From Chloroflexota bacterium (GTDB lineage: Bacteria; Chloroflexota; Limnocylindria; Limnocylindrales; CSP1-4), in assembly GCA_017860675.1 (NCBI GenBank), contig JAGDMV010000044.1, positions 1-11,573 of the forward strand: a stretch of 11,573 bases of DNA, in the 5' to 3' direction. Made by a program: the position numbers and the translations under genes. Positions 5,443 to 11,573 of this stretch are shown piece after piece. The notes below the pieces were generated by a model. It was not told the origin of the DNA, did no database searches, and saw nothing but the letters and a program-made list of their open reading frames with translations. How positions within the stretch are numbered: the stretch's first letter is position 1; every line of letters starts with the position of its first letter.

Positions 5443-6569
5443 TCCACCGTCCACGTGTCGCCGGACCGGAGCAGCCCGGCGACATCGCCCGCACCCTCGC
5501 TGGCGATGGCAGCCTCGATCTGCCGGTCGACCAGCTCATCGTGGGTCGGTCGCCGGACGTTCCGTATGACCCCGACCGGGACGGGGAAGTCCGGCCAGTA
5601 GATCCGGGCGAGCATGAAGTGGATCGTCGGGTCCTCCGACGCCTCGTCGTGGACAAGGACGTCGGCCTCGGTGATGCCGTTCTCGCCGAGCCGGACGACC
5701 TCCGGCCGGAGGTGATTGAGGCGGATGCCCATGTCCCGGTTCTTGCCGAAGAGCATGGGCTTGCCGTGCTCGAGGAAGAGCAGCCGATCCGCCCGGACCT
5801 CCTTGTCGGTGAAGGCCCGGTGAGCGCCGTCGTTGAAGATGTTGCAGTTCTGGAGGACCTCCACGAAGGCCGCCCCCTTGTGGCGGCCGGCCCGCTCGAG
5901 CACGCCCTGGAGGTTGTCCACGACCGTGTCCACCGAGCGGGCGACGAAGGTCGCCTCGGCCGCCAGGGCGACCACCAGCGGGTGGATCGGGTAGTCGACC
6001 GAGCCGATCGGGGTGGACTTCGTGCGCTGGCCGAACTCGGAGGTGGGCGACGCCTGCCCCTTCGTCAGGCCGTAGATCCGGTTGTTGAACATCACCACCC
6101 GGATGTCCACGTTGCGGCGCATGGCGTGGAGGATGTGGTTGCCGCCGATCGACAGGGCGTCGCCGTCGCCGGTGATGACCCAGACCATCAGCTCCGGCCG
6201 CGCGAGCTTGAGACCGGTGGCCAGGGTGGGCGCCCGGCCGTGGATGCCGTGGAAGCCGTAGGTGTTCATGTAGTAGGGGAACCGGCCCGAGCAGCCGATG
6301 CCGGAGATGAAGACGATGTTCTCGCGCGGCACGCCGAAGTCGGGCATGACCCGCTGGGCCTGGGCCAGGATCGAGTAGTCGCCGCAGCCGGGGCACCAGC
6401 GCGGCTCCACGTCGGGCACGAAGTCCTTGCGGCTGAGCTTCGCGGTCAGCTCGGGCGGCAGGACCTCTCCCTGCAGGATCTCGCCAAGGGTGACCTCGCC
6501 GGGCGGGACCTCGCCCGGGAGCGCGACCGCCGGGTCGTGGCCGGCGGGCAGCTTCGCCTGCTCGCTCAC
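5439..6569 (-). CDS. korB: 2-oxoacid:ferredoxin oxidoreductase beta subunit (2-oxoglutarate type)
   Basis: This subunit carries thiamine diphosphate and one [4Fe-4S] cluster. With KorA it converts a 2-oxoacid plus CoA to acyl-CoA and CO2 and reduces ferredoxin. It has 376 residues from a GTG start at 6567-6569, overlapping the korA stop as GTGA. The opening motif RWCPGCGDY gives C59 and C62. GIGCSGR gives C93 and QNCNIFNDG gives C242; these four fit the cluster ligands of the family. The TPP/Mg motif is TGDGDALSIGGNH (133-145), completed by NNRIYGLT (162-169). The C-terminal part (about 250-340) includes HDE and RNVRRPTHDEL, typical of KorB proteins. An unusual N-terminal extension of about 48 residues precedes the CxxC motif and contains a five-residue repeat. 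The 2-oxoglutarate preference is inferred from resemblance to actinobacterial KorB and is not proven by a residue. Confidence 0.95.
   Translation of the reverse strand: MSEQAKLPAGHDPAVALPGEVPPGEVTLGEILQGEVLPPELTAKLSRKDFVPDVEPRWCPGCGDYSILAQAQRVMPDFGVPRENIVFISGIGCSGRFPYYMNTYGFHGIHGRAPTLATGLKLARPELMVWVITGDGDALSIGGNHILHAMRRNVDIRVVMFNNRIYGLTKGQASPTSEFGQRTKSTPIGSVDYPIHPLVVALAAEATFVARSVDTVVDNLQGVLERAGRHKGAAFVEVLQNCNIFNDGAHRAFTDKEVRADRLLFLEHGKPMLFGKNRDMGIRLNHLRPEVVRLGENGITEADVLVHDEASEDPTIHFMLARIYWPDFPVPVGVIRNVRRPTHDELVDRQIEAAIASEGAGDVAGLLRSGDTWTVE
6447..6521 (-). repeat. Five-residue repeat in the KorB N-terminal extension
   Basis: Residues 17-41 of KorB read as five degenerate pentads with a GE[V/I] core: LPGEV, PPGEV, TLGEI, LQGEV, LPPEL. 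The DNA has a 15-base period. The unit is not part of the known KorB catalytic core. It may be a flexible linker or docking segment, or the product of repeat slippage. Confidence 0.7.
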
Positions 6570-8422
6570 CGCCTGCCCCCCCGCACGTCCTCGAGGACTC
6601 GCTCGGCGGCGGCGGCGACCTCGGAGATCTGGAACGGCTTGCCGCGGACGAGGTTGAAGCCGGTGGTGTCGACGAGGTACTCGGCCCGCAGGAGCACGGA
6701 CAGCTGGCCGAGGTTGACCTCCGGGACGAGCACGCGCCGGAAGCGGCGGAGCACCTCGCCGGTGTTCGCCGGGAACGGATGCAGGTGGCGCAGGTGGGCG
6801 TGGGCGACGCTGCGGCCGGCGGCCCGCATCTCCTCGACGGCGCTGCGGATGGCGCCGAAGGTCGAGCCCCAGCCGACGAGCAGCAGGTCGCCCTCGTCCG
6901 GGCCGAAGACCTCGAGGGGCGGGATGTCGGCGGCGATCCGGGCGATCTTCTCGGCCCGCAGGGTCATCATCCGGTGGTGGTTGTCGGGGTCGTAGCTGAC
7001 GGTGCCGAGGACGTCGTGCTTCTCCAGGCCCCCGATCCGGTGCTCGAGGCCGGGCGTCCCGGGCACGACCCACGGCCGGGCTAGGGTCTCCTCGTCGCGG
7101 AGGTACGGGTAGAACCCCGCCTTCTCGGTCCGGTTGGGGTGGCGCAGGTCGGGGAGGGCCTCGACATCCGGGATCCGCCACGGCTCGGCGCCGTTGGCCA
7201 GGAACGCGTCCGAGAGGTACACGACCGGGGTCATGTGGCGCAGGGCGATCCGCCACGCCTCCAGGGCCACGTCGAAGCAATCGGCCGGCGAGGCGGCGGC
7301 CACGACCGGCAGGGGCGAGTCGGAGTTGCGGCCGAACACGGCCTGGAAGAGGTCGCCCTGCTCGGTCTTGGTCGGCAAACCGGTAGACGGGCCGGCCCGC
7401 TGCACGTCGACCACCACCAGCGGCAGCTCGACCATCACGGCCAGGCCGAGCATCTCGCTCTTGAGGGCCATGCCCGGACCCGAGGTGCCGGTGACGCCCA
7501 GGGCCCCGCCGTAGCTGGCCCCCAGGGCCGCCCCGATCGCCGCGATCTCGTCCTCGGCCTGGAAGGTGCGCACGCCCAGGCTCTTGTACTCGGACAGCTG
7601 GTGGAGGATCTCCGAGGCGGGCGTGATCGGGTAGGAACAGTAGACGAGCTGCCGTTCGGCCCGGGCGGCGGCGACGACGAAGCCGAGCGAGGCCGCCTCG
7701 TTGCCGGTGACGTTGCGGTAGGTGCCGGGGGCCAGGTCCGCGCTCGGGACGATGTAGCGGGTGTGGAAGATCTCGGTCGTCTCGCCGAAGGCGTAGCCGG
7801 CCCGCAGGGCGCGCTGGTTCGCCTCTGCCACGACCGGCCGCTTGCCGAACTTCTCCTCGATCCAGCGAAGGGTCGGCTCCATGCTCCGCTCGTAGAGCCA
7901 GAACATGAGCCCGAGGGCGAAGAAGTTCTTGACCAGGTCGACCTGCTTGGCGGTCATGTCGAGGCCTTCCAGCGCCCGGGCGTTGAGGGTGCTGATCGGG
8001 ACCGGGAAGACCGCGTAGCCGGCCAGCGAGCCGTCGTCCAGGGGGCTCGTCGCGTAGCCGGCCTTGGCCAGGTTGGCCGGCACGAAGGCGTCGCTGTTGA
8101 CGATGATCGCGCCGCCCGGGGGCAGGTCGTGGAGGTTCGCCCTGAGGGCAGCCGGGTTCATGGCGACCAGCACGTCGGGCGAGTCGCCCGGGGTGTGGAT
8201 GTTGCCCGAGGCGAAGCTGATCTGGAAGCCGGACACGCCGGCCAGCGAGCCCGCCGGCGCCCGGATCTCGGCCGGGTAGTCGGGCAGGGTGCTGATGTCG
8301 TTGCCGAAGGCGGCCGCGGTCCGGCTGAACTGGGTGCCGGTCAGCTGCATCCCGTCGCCGGAATCGCCGGCGAAGCGGATGGTCACCCGGTCAAGCGTCC
8401 GGGTTGGCAGGTCGCGCCTCAT
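6566..8422 (-). CDS. korA: 2-oxoacid:acceptor oxidoreductase, fused gamma-alpha subunit
   Basis: The large subunit of the same enzyme, about 618 residues. Residues about 11-195 are the gamma domain (TIRFAGDSGDGMQLTGTQ; DVLVAMNPAALRANL). Residues about 237-420 are the pyrimidine-binding alpha domain with the substrate motif YCSYPITPASEI (261-272), TGTSGPGMALKSE (311-323) and QRAGPSTGLPTKTEQGD (341-357). Residues about 500-600 are the transketolase C-terminal-like domain (VGWGSTFGAIRSAVEE; LRHLHPFP). This gamma-alpha fusion is the arrangement of actinobacterial KorA. ATG at 8420-8422 is chosen; GTG at 8432-8434, four codons earlier, is equally possible, and neither has an ideal ribosome site. 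The longer upstream frame is only a shadow of the divergent transporter. It is the first gene of a four-gene operon and ends in a GTGA overlap with korB. Confidence 0.95.
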   Translation of the reverse strand: MRRDLPTRTLDRVTIRFAGDSGDGMQLTGTQFSRTAAAFGNDISTLPDYPAEIRAPAGSLAGVSGFQISFASGNIHTPGDSPDVLVAMNPAALRANLHDLPPGGAIIVNSDAFVPANLAKAGYATSPLDDGSLAGYAVFPVPISTLNARALEGLDMTAKQVDLVKNFFALGLMFWLYERSMEPTLRWIEEKFGKRPVVAEANQRALRAGYAFGETTEIFHTRYIVPSADLAPGTYRNVTGNEAASLGFVVAAARAERQLVYCSYPITPASEILHQLSEYKSLGVRTFQAEDEIAAIGAALGASYGGALGVTGTSGPGMALKSEMLGLAVMVELPLVVVDVQRAGPSTGLPTKTEQGDLFQAVFGRNSDSPLPVVAAASPADCFDVALEAWRIALRHMTPVVYLSDAFLANGAEPWRIPDVEALPDLRHPNRTEKAGFYPYLRDEETLARPWVVPGTPGLEHRIGGLEKHDVLGTVSYDPDNHHRMMTLRAEKIARIAADIPPLEVFGPDEGDLLLVGWGSTFGAIRSAVEEMRAAGRSVAHAHLRHLHPFPANTGEVLRRFRRVLVPEVNLGQLSVLLRAEYLVDTTGFNLVRGKPFQISEVAAAAERVLEDVRGGRR

Positions 8423-8475
8423 CGTCGTCGTCACCAGTCCGCGCGGGTCCTCCGTCGAAACTCCCGCGGGGGTGG

Positions 8476-8502
8476 CGGGACGGCCCCCACCGGCTCGTCC
8501 CG
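8476..8502. promoter_or_regulatory. Inverted repeat in the korA/transporter divergent spacer
   Basis: CGGGACG (8476-8482) and CGTCCCG (8496-8502) form a perfect 7-bp inverted repeat; inside, GCC and GGC can add three more pairs. It lies within the 150-base spacer between korA (minus) and the EamA transporter (plus), a natural place for a shared operator or a leader hairpin of korA. The symmetry is seen; the function is inferred. Confidence 0.3.
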
Positions 8503-8526
8503 TGGTCGGCGGGTCACCTCCGCATA

Positions 8527-8532
8527 AGGGTA
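8527..8532 (-). promoter_or_regulatory. Possible -10 element for the kor operon
   Basis: The minus strand reads TACCCT followed by TATG, the most AT-rich patch in the spacer upstream of korA. It would start the mRNA near 8520, with a leader of about 85-100 bases containing the inverted repeat at 8476-8502. No -35 consensus is visible. Confidence 0.25.
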
Positions 8533-8566
8533 GCGCGGGGCGGCCCGGCGCGTGCATCGCGGCGCC

Positions 8567-8575
8567 TGCTAGGCT
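8567..8575 (+). promoter_or_regulatory. Extended -10 promoter with leaderless-type start of the transporter gene
   Basis: TGC followed by TAGGCT is a good extended -10 element (TGn plus TAnnnT). It ends 9 bases before the GTG start at 8585, so the transcript would start at or within a base or two of the start codon. No Shine-Dalgarno sequence lies upstream of this GTG, which fits leaderless translation. Confidence 0.5.
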
Positions 8576-8584
8576 CGGGTCCTC

Positions 8585-9541
8585 GTGGATCGACGACGCC
8601 TGGTCGGGGCGCTGCTGGCCGCCGTCGCTGCCTGTGCCTACGGCACGGGGCCGTTGTTCGTCAAGTCCGTCTACGCGGCCGGCGACGACTGGCTCGACGT
8701 GGTCTACTGGCGCTTCCTCATCGGCGTGCTGCTGCTCTGGGCGCTCGTCCTGCTCGTGCGCTCGAACAGGGCGGGCCTGCGCGCGCTGACGCGGCGGCAG
8801 GCGCTGGCGGCGCTGGGCCTGGGCGTCTTCTTCATCCTGAACACCTCGACCTTCTACGCCGGGCTGCAGTGGGTCTCGGCCTCGCTCGCCTCGCTGATGA
8901 TCTACACCTACCCGGCGGTGGTGGCCGTGCTCTCGATTCGCTGGGGCCACGGGCTCCACGGCCGGCGACCGTGGCTCGCCCTCGTGATCGTGCTCGCCGG
9001 CGTGGCCCTGACGGTCGGCGGGCAGGCGACGCGGGCCGAGCCGATCGGGATCGTCCTGCTGATCGTCTCGCCCCTCTTCTACGCCGTGTACATCCTGCTG
9101 TCGGCGCGCTTCGCCGGCGAGCGGCGCGGGGTCACCGCCCACGAGCGGACGGAGGGCGCGGTCGTCCCGCCGGTGGTGGTGGCGGCGGTGATGCTGGTCG
9201 GCACGGCCGCCGTCTCCACGAGCATGGCCGCGGTGGGCGGCCGGGCGATGCTTCCCTGGCAGATCCCGCCGGACGCGGTGATGGGGCTCATCGGGATCGG
9301 GGTGGTGTCAACGGCCCTGGCCGTCTCGGCCTTCTACTCCGGGTCCGCCCGGATCGGGGCCGCCAACGCCTCGCTGGTGGCGACGGTCGAGCCGCTGTGG
9401 ACGATCTCGCTGGCGATGATCTTCTTCGGCGAGTCGCTGACGCCGATGCAGGTTCTCGGCGGCGCCCTGATCCTGGGCGGGGTCGTGCTCGCCCAGACCA
9501 CGCCGGGAACGACGGTTGCAGAGGTCCGCGAGGACTTCTAG
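8585..9541 (+). CDS. EamA/DMT-superfamily 10-TM transporter
   Basis: An inner-membrane metabolite transporter of 318 residues with two tandem EamA repeats, about residues 5-147 and 153-305. Ten hydrophobic segments can be placed near 6-24, 38-58, 75-94, 98-118, 130-146, 153-173, 192-212, 231-252, 262-282 and 287-305. Family features include the first-repeat start (GALLAAVAACAYGTGPLFVK), SASLASLMIYTYPAVVAVLS in helix 4, and AANASLVATVEPLWTISLAMIFFGES near the end of the second repeat, with ATVEPLW as the repeat-two signature. GTG at 8585 is the start: it gives the right N-terminus and follows a promoter-like element. The gene is divergent from korA. Members export amino acids or other small metabolites; the substrate cannot be read here. 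Export of amino acids would suit the catabolic neighbours but is speculative. Confidence 0.92.
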   Translation: MDRRRLVGALLAAVAACAYGTGPLFVKSVYAAGDDWLDVVYWRFLIGVLLLWALVLLVRSNRAGLRALTRRQALAALGLGVFFILNTSTFYAGLQWVSASLASLMIYTYPAVVAVLSIRWGHGLHGRRPWLALVIVLAGVALTVGGQATRAEPIGIVLLIVSPLFYAVYILLSARFAGERRGVTAHERTEGAVVPPVVVAAVMLVGTAAVSTSMAAVGGRAMLPWQIPPDAVMGLIGIGVVSTALAVSAFYSGSARIGAANASLVATVEPLWTISLAMIFFGESLTPMQVLGGALILGGVVLAQTTPGTTVAEVREDF

Positions 9542-9563
9542 CCCGGACCGGCGCGCGGGTGCT

Positions 9564-9600
9564 GGGCGGGGGGCGAGAGGGCCCGGGCGGGGGGCGAGAG
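9564..9600 (+). repeat. G-rich 16-bp direct repeat, G-quadruplex candidate
   Basis: The 16-mer GGGCGGGGGGCGAGAG occurs at 9564-9579 and again, identical, at 9585-9600. Together the plus strand has five G-runs of three or more within 31 bases (9564-9594) separated by loops of 1, 5, 3 and 1 bases, which satisfies a G-quadruplex pattern. It lies in the 144-base spacer after the transporter gene and upstream of the hydrolase gene. Confidence 0.8.
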
Positions 9601-9672
9601 AGATGGGTGGACTGTCGGAGCGGTCCCAGCCTACGGTCCGCGACGGCAGTAGGCGAGAGACCGCGGATTGTC

Positions 9673-9678
9673 TACCAT
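9673..9678 (+). promoter_or_regulatory. Possible -10 element, leaderless-type start of the hydrolase gene
   Basis: TACCAT ends 7 bases before the ATG at 9686, the same geometry as at the PAS-like gene. A transcript starting at 9685-9686 would be leaderless. This supports 9686 over the TTG at 9668 and the ATG at 9677, neither of which has a ribosome site. Confidence 0.35.
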
Positions 9679-9685
9679 GTCGCCG

Positions 9686-10525
9686 ATGTCAGAATCCGAG
9701 ACGTTCGCCTCCCGCGACGGTTCACCATTGCTCGTCCGGCGCTGGCCGGAACCACACGAGGCTCGCGCAACGGTCCTGCTCGTGCACGGCCTGGGCGACC
9801 ACTCCGGGCGCTTCGAAGCGGTGGGCAACCGGCTGCTCGAGGCCGACCTCGTGGTCGACAGCTTCGATCTGCGGGGCTTCGGCGCCTCGGCCGGTCCCCG
9901 GGCGGACGTCGAGCGCTGGGAGGACCTCCTCGACGACGTCGAGGATCGATTCGTCGCATCGCGGCGCGACGGGCTCGCCGGGGTCCTGTACGGCCACTCC
10001 GTCGGCGGGCTGCTCGTCTGCGACTACCTGCGGGATCCCGAGCGGCCCCAGCCCGACCTGGTGGTGCTGTCCGCGCCGGCCCTCGGCGACCGGGTGAGTC
10101 CGCTCGTGCGAAACGCGGCGCCGACCCTGGCCCGGGTCGCCCCGAGTCTCCGGCTGCGAAACCCGATGGAGCCGGAGGAGATCTCGCGCGATCCCGCCGT
10201 TGCTGCCGCCTACGCGGCCGACGGGCTGGTTGAGCGCCGCACGTCGATCCGCCTCGGCGCGTTCGCGGGGGCTGCCCAGGAGCGGGTCAACGAGTGGATC
10301 GAAGCGTTGTCCCGGTTCCCGGTGCCCGCGCTGGTCCTGCACGGCGCCGACGACACGATCGTGCCACCGGAGTCGACCGAAGCGCTCGGGAGGCTGGAGG
10401 GGGTCGAGCGGCGGCTGCTCCCCGGCGTCCGCCACGAGCCGCACAGCGACCCCGACTGGCCGGCGATCGTCGACTCGGTGGCGGCCTGGATCGTCGCCCG
10501 GCTCGAGGCCACGGGCGCGGCCTGA
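9686..10525 (+). CDS. Alpha/beta hydrolase, monoacylglycerol lipase/lysophospholipase-like
   Basis: A serine hydrolase of 279 residues likely acting on monoacylglycerols or other lipid esters. Numbered from the ATG at 9686, the oxyanion motif is HGLGDHSGRFE (34-44), a typical monoacylglycerol lipase signature. The nucleophile elbow GHSVGG gives S105. The acid is D223 in HGADDTIVP, and the base is H250 in VRHEPHSD. DLRGFGASAG (61-70) matches the conserved DxRGxGxS loop. There is no signal peptide, so it is probably cytoplasmic. In-frame TTG (9668) and ATG (9677) starts would add only a few residues; SESETFASRDG right after the chosen Met matches usual family N-termini. It is same-strand with the transporter, but a 144-base spacer with a G-rich repeat suggests separate transcription. 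Other esterase or haloperoxidase-like activities cannot be excluded. Confidence 0.9.
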   Translation: MSESETFASRDGSPLLVRRWPEPHEARATVLLVHGLGDHSGRFEAVGNRLLEADLVVDSFDLRGFGASAGPRADVERWEDLLDDVEDRFVASRRDGLAGVLYGHSVGGLLVCDYLRDPERPQPDLVVLSAPALGDRVSPLVRNAAPTLARVAPSLRLRNPMEPEEISRDPAVAAAYAADGLVERRTSIRLGAFAGAAQERVNEWIEALSRFPVPALVLHGADDTIVPPESTEALGRLEGVERRLLPGVRHEPHSDPDWPAIVDSVAAWIVARLEATGAA

Positions 10526-10530
10526 GACGC

Positions 10531-10590
10531 GGGGCCCAGGGCGTCCGGCCGCTCCCTGACACTCGGGGCCCGAAGCGCCCGGCCGCTGCC
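10531..10590 (+). repeat. Imperfect 26-bp direct repeat in convergent spacer
   Basis: Two copies at 10531-10556 and 10565-10590 share 21 of 26 bases, both beginning GGGGCCC and both containing CCGGCCGCT. They fill most of the 79-base gap between the hydrolase stop and the proline dehydrogenase stop. Confidence 0.7.
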
Positions 10591-10604
10591 CCAGAAGCGG
10601 CCGG
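10579..10604. terminator. Hairpin at the end of the proline dehydrogenase gene
   Basis: CCGGCCGCT (10579-10587) pairs perfectly with AGCGGCCGG (10596-10604) around an 8-base loop. On the minus strand the stem begins immediately after the stop codon TGA at 10605-10607. It lies between convergent genes and could end transcription from both sides, though it has no T-tract. The upstream copy of CCGGCCGCT at 10545-10553 could compete for the same partner arm. Confidence 0.55.
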
Positions 10605-11573
10605 TCAGCCGGGCGGCGGCGCGCCCTCGTTCGGTTTCGGCGGCTGCCGCCTCCCTCGGCCCTCCTTCACCACGCTGCGGAGCATGAAGGCCACGTTGGC
10701 CGGACGCTCCGCCAGCCGGCGCATGAAGTACGGGTACCACTCGGTGCCGTACGGGACGTAGACCCGCACCCCGAAGCCACGCCGGACCAGCGACGCCTGC
10801 AGGTCGCGGCGGACGCCGTTCAGCATCTGGAACTCGTACGCGTCGGGCGGGATGCCATCGCCGTCCGCGACCCTGATCAGCTGCTCGACGATCCGTCCGT
10901 CGTGGGTGGCGAACGCCGGCCGAGCCCCCGCCGGAATGCCCGCCCGGAGGAGCCGGACGCCGAGATCCACGTACGCGCGGTCGATCGCCGCCCTCTCGCG
11001 GAAGGCGATCGAGGCCGGCTCGTTGTAGGCGCCCTTGCACAGCCGCACCGGCGCCCCCTCGGCGATCAGCCGCTCGATGTCGGCCGGGCTGCGGCGCAGG
11101 GCCGCCTGGATGACGACCCCGCTCGACGGGTTCCAGCGCCGCACCGCTCGCCAGAGATCAAGCGTCGCGTCGGTCTTGGTGTGGTCCTCCATGTCGATCC
11201 GGACGAAGGCGCCCAGCTCGGCGGCCGCGCGGAAGACCCGCTCGACGGTGGCCCGGCACAGGTCGACGTCGATGTCGAGGCCCATCTGGGTCAGCTTCAT
11301 CGACACGTTGCGGTCCAGGCCACGTTCCGCGAGCGCCTGGAGCGTCGCCTCGTAGCGGTCTGCTGCCGCGATCGCCGAATCGGCGGCGGTCACCGACTCG
11401 CCGAGGACGTCCACGGTCGTCGCGTAGCCCGCCGTTCGGAGCCGTTCGATCGCCACGAGTGCCTCGTCGAGGGTCTGGCCGACGACGAAGCGGGCGACCA
11501 TCGGCCTCGTGACGGGGATGCGGGTGGCCAGCCTCCCGAGCGCCCGGCGGTGGCTCAGCCAGGTCAGGCCGGC
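10605..11573 (-). CDS. Proline dehydrogenase, monofunctional, N-terminus cut by window edge
   Basis: A FAD-dependent enzyme that oxidises proline to pyrroline-5-carboxylate and passes electrons to quinones. The frame is open through the right edge: 24 codons precede the Met at 11499-11501 and read as sensible sequence (LGRLATRIPVTRPMVARFV), so that Met is internal and the start lies outside the window. Counting from that Met, hallmarks are VSMKLTQMGLD (66-75), VRIDMEDHTKTD (100-111), VIQAALRRS (130-138), VRLCKGAYNEP (152-162), FATHDGRIV (197-205), EFQMLNGVR (223-231) and VRVYVPYGTEWYPYFMRRLAERPAN (245-269), which cover the barrel's flavin- and proline-binding segments. The protein stops soon after and has a basic/proline tail, so no P5C dehydrogenase or DNA-binding part is fused as in PutA. 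N instead of the usual Tyr in EFQML-Y-G is a mild oddity. It is convergent with the hydrolase. Confidence 0.95.
   Translation of the reverse strand, partial: AGLTWLSHRRALGRLATRIPVTRPMVARFVVGQTLDEALVAIERLRTAGYATTVDVLGESVTAADSAIAAADRYEATLQALAERGLDRNVSMKLTQMGLDIDVDLCRATVERVFRAAAELGAFVRIDMEDHTKTDATLDLWRAVRRWNPSSGVVIQAALRRSPADIERLIAEGAPVRLCKGAYNEPASIAFRERAAIDRAYVDLGVRLLRAGIPAGARPAFATHDGRIVEQLIRVADGDGIPPDAYEFQMLNGVRRDLQASLVRRGFGVRVYVPYGTEWYPYFMRRLAERPANVAFMLRSVVKEGRGRRQPPKPNEGAPPPG

Noticed and set aside
6427..6560. Plus-strand frame here resembling a pentapeptide-repeat protein (DLxxxDL pattern)
   Set aside because: It is the antisense reading of the 15-base repeat that encodes the GE[V/I] pentads in KorB, so it is not a separate gene.
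5010..6995. Long plus-strand open frame of 661 codons across the kor region
   Set aside because: It is antisense to the receiver-like gene, korB and the end of korA, all with clear family motifs or tight overlaps. The composition is dominated by Arg, Pro, Ala and Gly, typical of shadow frames in GC-rich DNA.
8435..9142. Upstream extension of the korA frame by about 240 codons
   Set aside because: It runs antisense through the EamA transporter gene, is rich in Arg, Gly, Asp and His, and has no family similarity. KorA homology starts only after the ATG at 8422.
8404..10233. 609-codon plus-strand frame overlapping the transporter and hydrolase
   Set aside because: It is offset from two frames with clear EamA and alpha/beta hydrolase motifs, and consists of Arg/Gly/Ala/Pro-rich sequence.
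11499..11501. Met as the start of proline dehydrogenase
   Set aside because: The frame stays open for 24 more codons to the window edge and those residues fit a proline dehydrogenase N-terminal region, so the gene is cut by the edge.
1..11573. CRISPR array, tRNA, rRNA, insertion sequence or prophage gene
   Set aside because: No regularly spaced repeats with spacers, no recognisable tRNA arms, no transposase or integrase motif, and no terminal inverted repeats were found by reading.

Overview
The window is very GC-rich DNA with tightly packed genes, frequent GTG/ATG starts overlapping the previous stop, and several possible leaderless-type starts. The gene content (fused-type KorA with KorB, monofunctional proline dehydrogenase, small orphan PAS-like and zinc-ribbon proteins) and the GC-driven codon use resemble uncultivated soil or freshwater Chloroflexota (Limnocylindria-like lineages). 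A high-GC actinobacterium cannot be excluded from sequence alone. No rRNA, tRNA, CRISPR array, transposase or phage gene was seen.

Layout. Positions 1-1812 (minus strand) hold a small cluster: a short CxxC zinc-ribbon protein, a 358-residue protein of unknown function with a weak YbjN/type-III-chaperone-like look, and a cysteine-rich protein that runs off the left edge. The first two overlap by 8 bases. Positions 2077-3020 (plus) hold a small PAS-like protein whose stop overlaps the start of an O6-alkylguanine-DNA alkyltransferase (ogt). A strong hairpin separates this pair from a convergent gene of unknown function (3094-3534, minus).

Positions 3680-8422 (minus) look like one operon read from right to left: korA (fused gamma and alpha parts of a 2-oxoacid:ferredoxin oxidoreductase), korB (TPP and Fe-S subunit), a degenerate receiver-like protein, and an M24 Xaa-Pro-type peptidase. 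All three junctions are 4-base overlaps (GTGA, GTGA, ATGA), which implies translational coupling. KorAB would oxidise 2-oxoglutarate or another 2-oxoacid and reduce ferredoxin. The peptidase would release amino acids that feed such oxidation.

Divergent from korA is an EamA/DMT-family 10-TM transporter (8585-9541, plus), then a monoacylglycerol-lipase-like alpha/beta hydrolase (9686-10525, plus). A convergent monofunctional proline dehydrogenase (10605 to the right edge, minus) has its N-terminus outside the window. Proline-releasing peptidase, proline dehydrogenase and KorAB together suggest amino-acid and peptide catabolism, but that link is inference.

Non-coding structure: three spacers next to gene 3' ends carry short direct repeats (3017-3048, 9564-9600, 10531-10590), one of them a G-quadruplex candidate. 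Hairpins fill the two convergent gene junctions. The most novel material is the uncharacterised zinc-ribbon/chaperone-like cluster at the left edge, the PAS-Ogt pair, and the receiver-like protein embedded in the kor operon.
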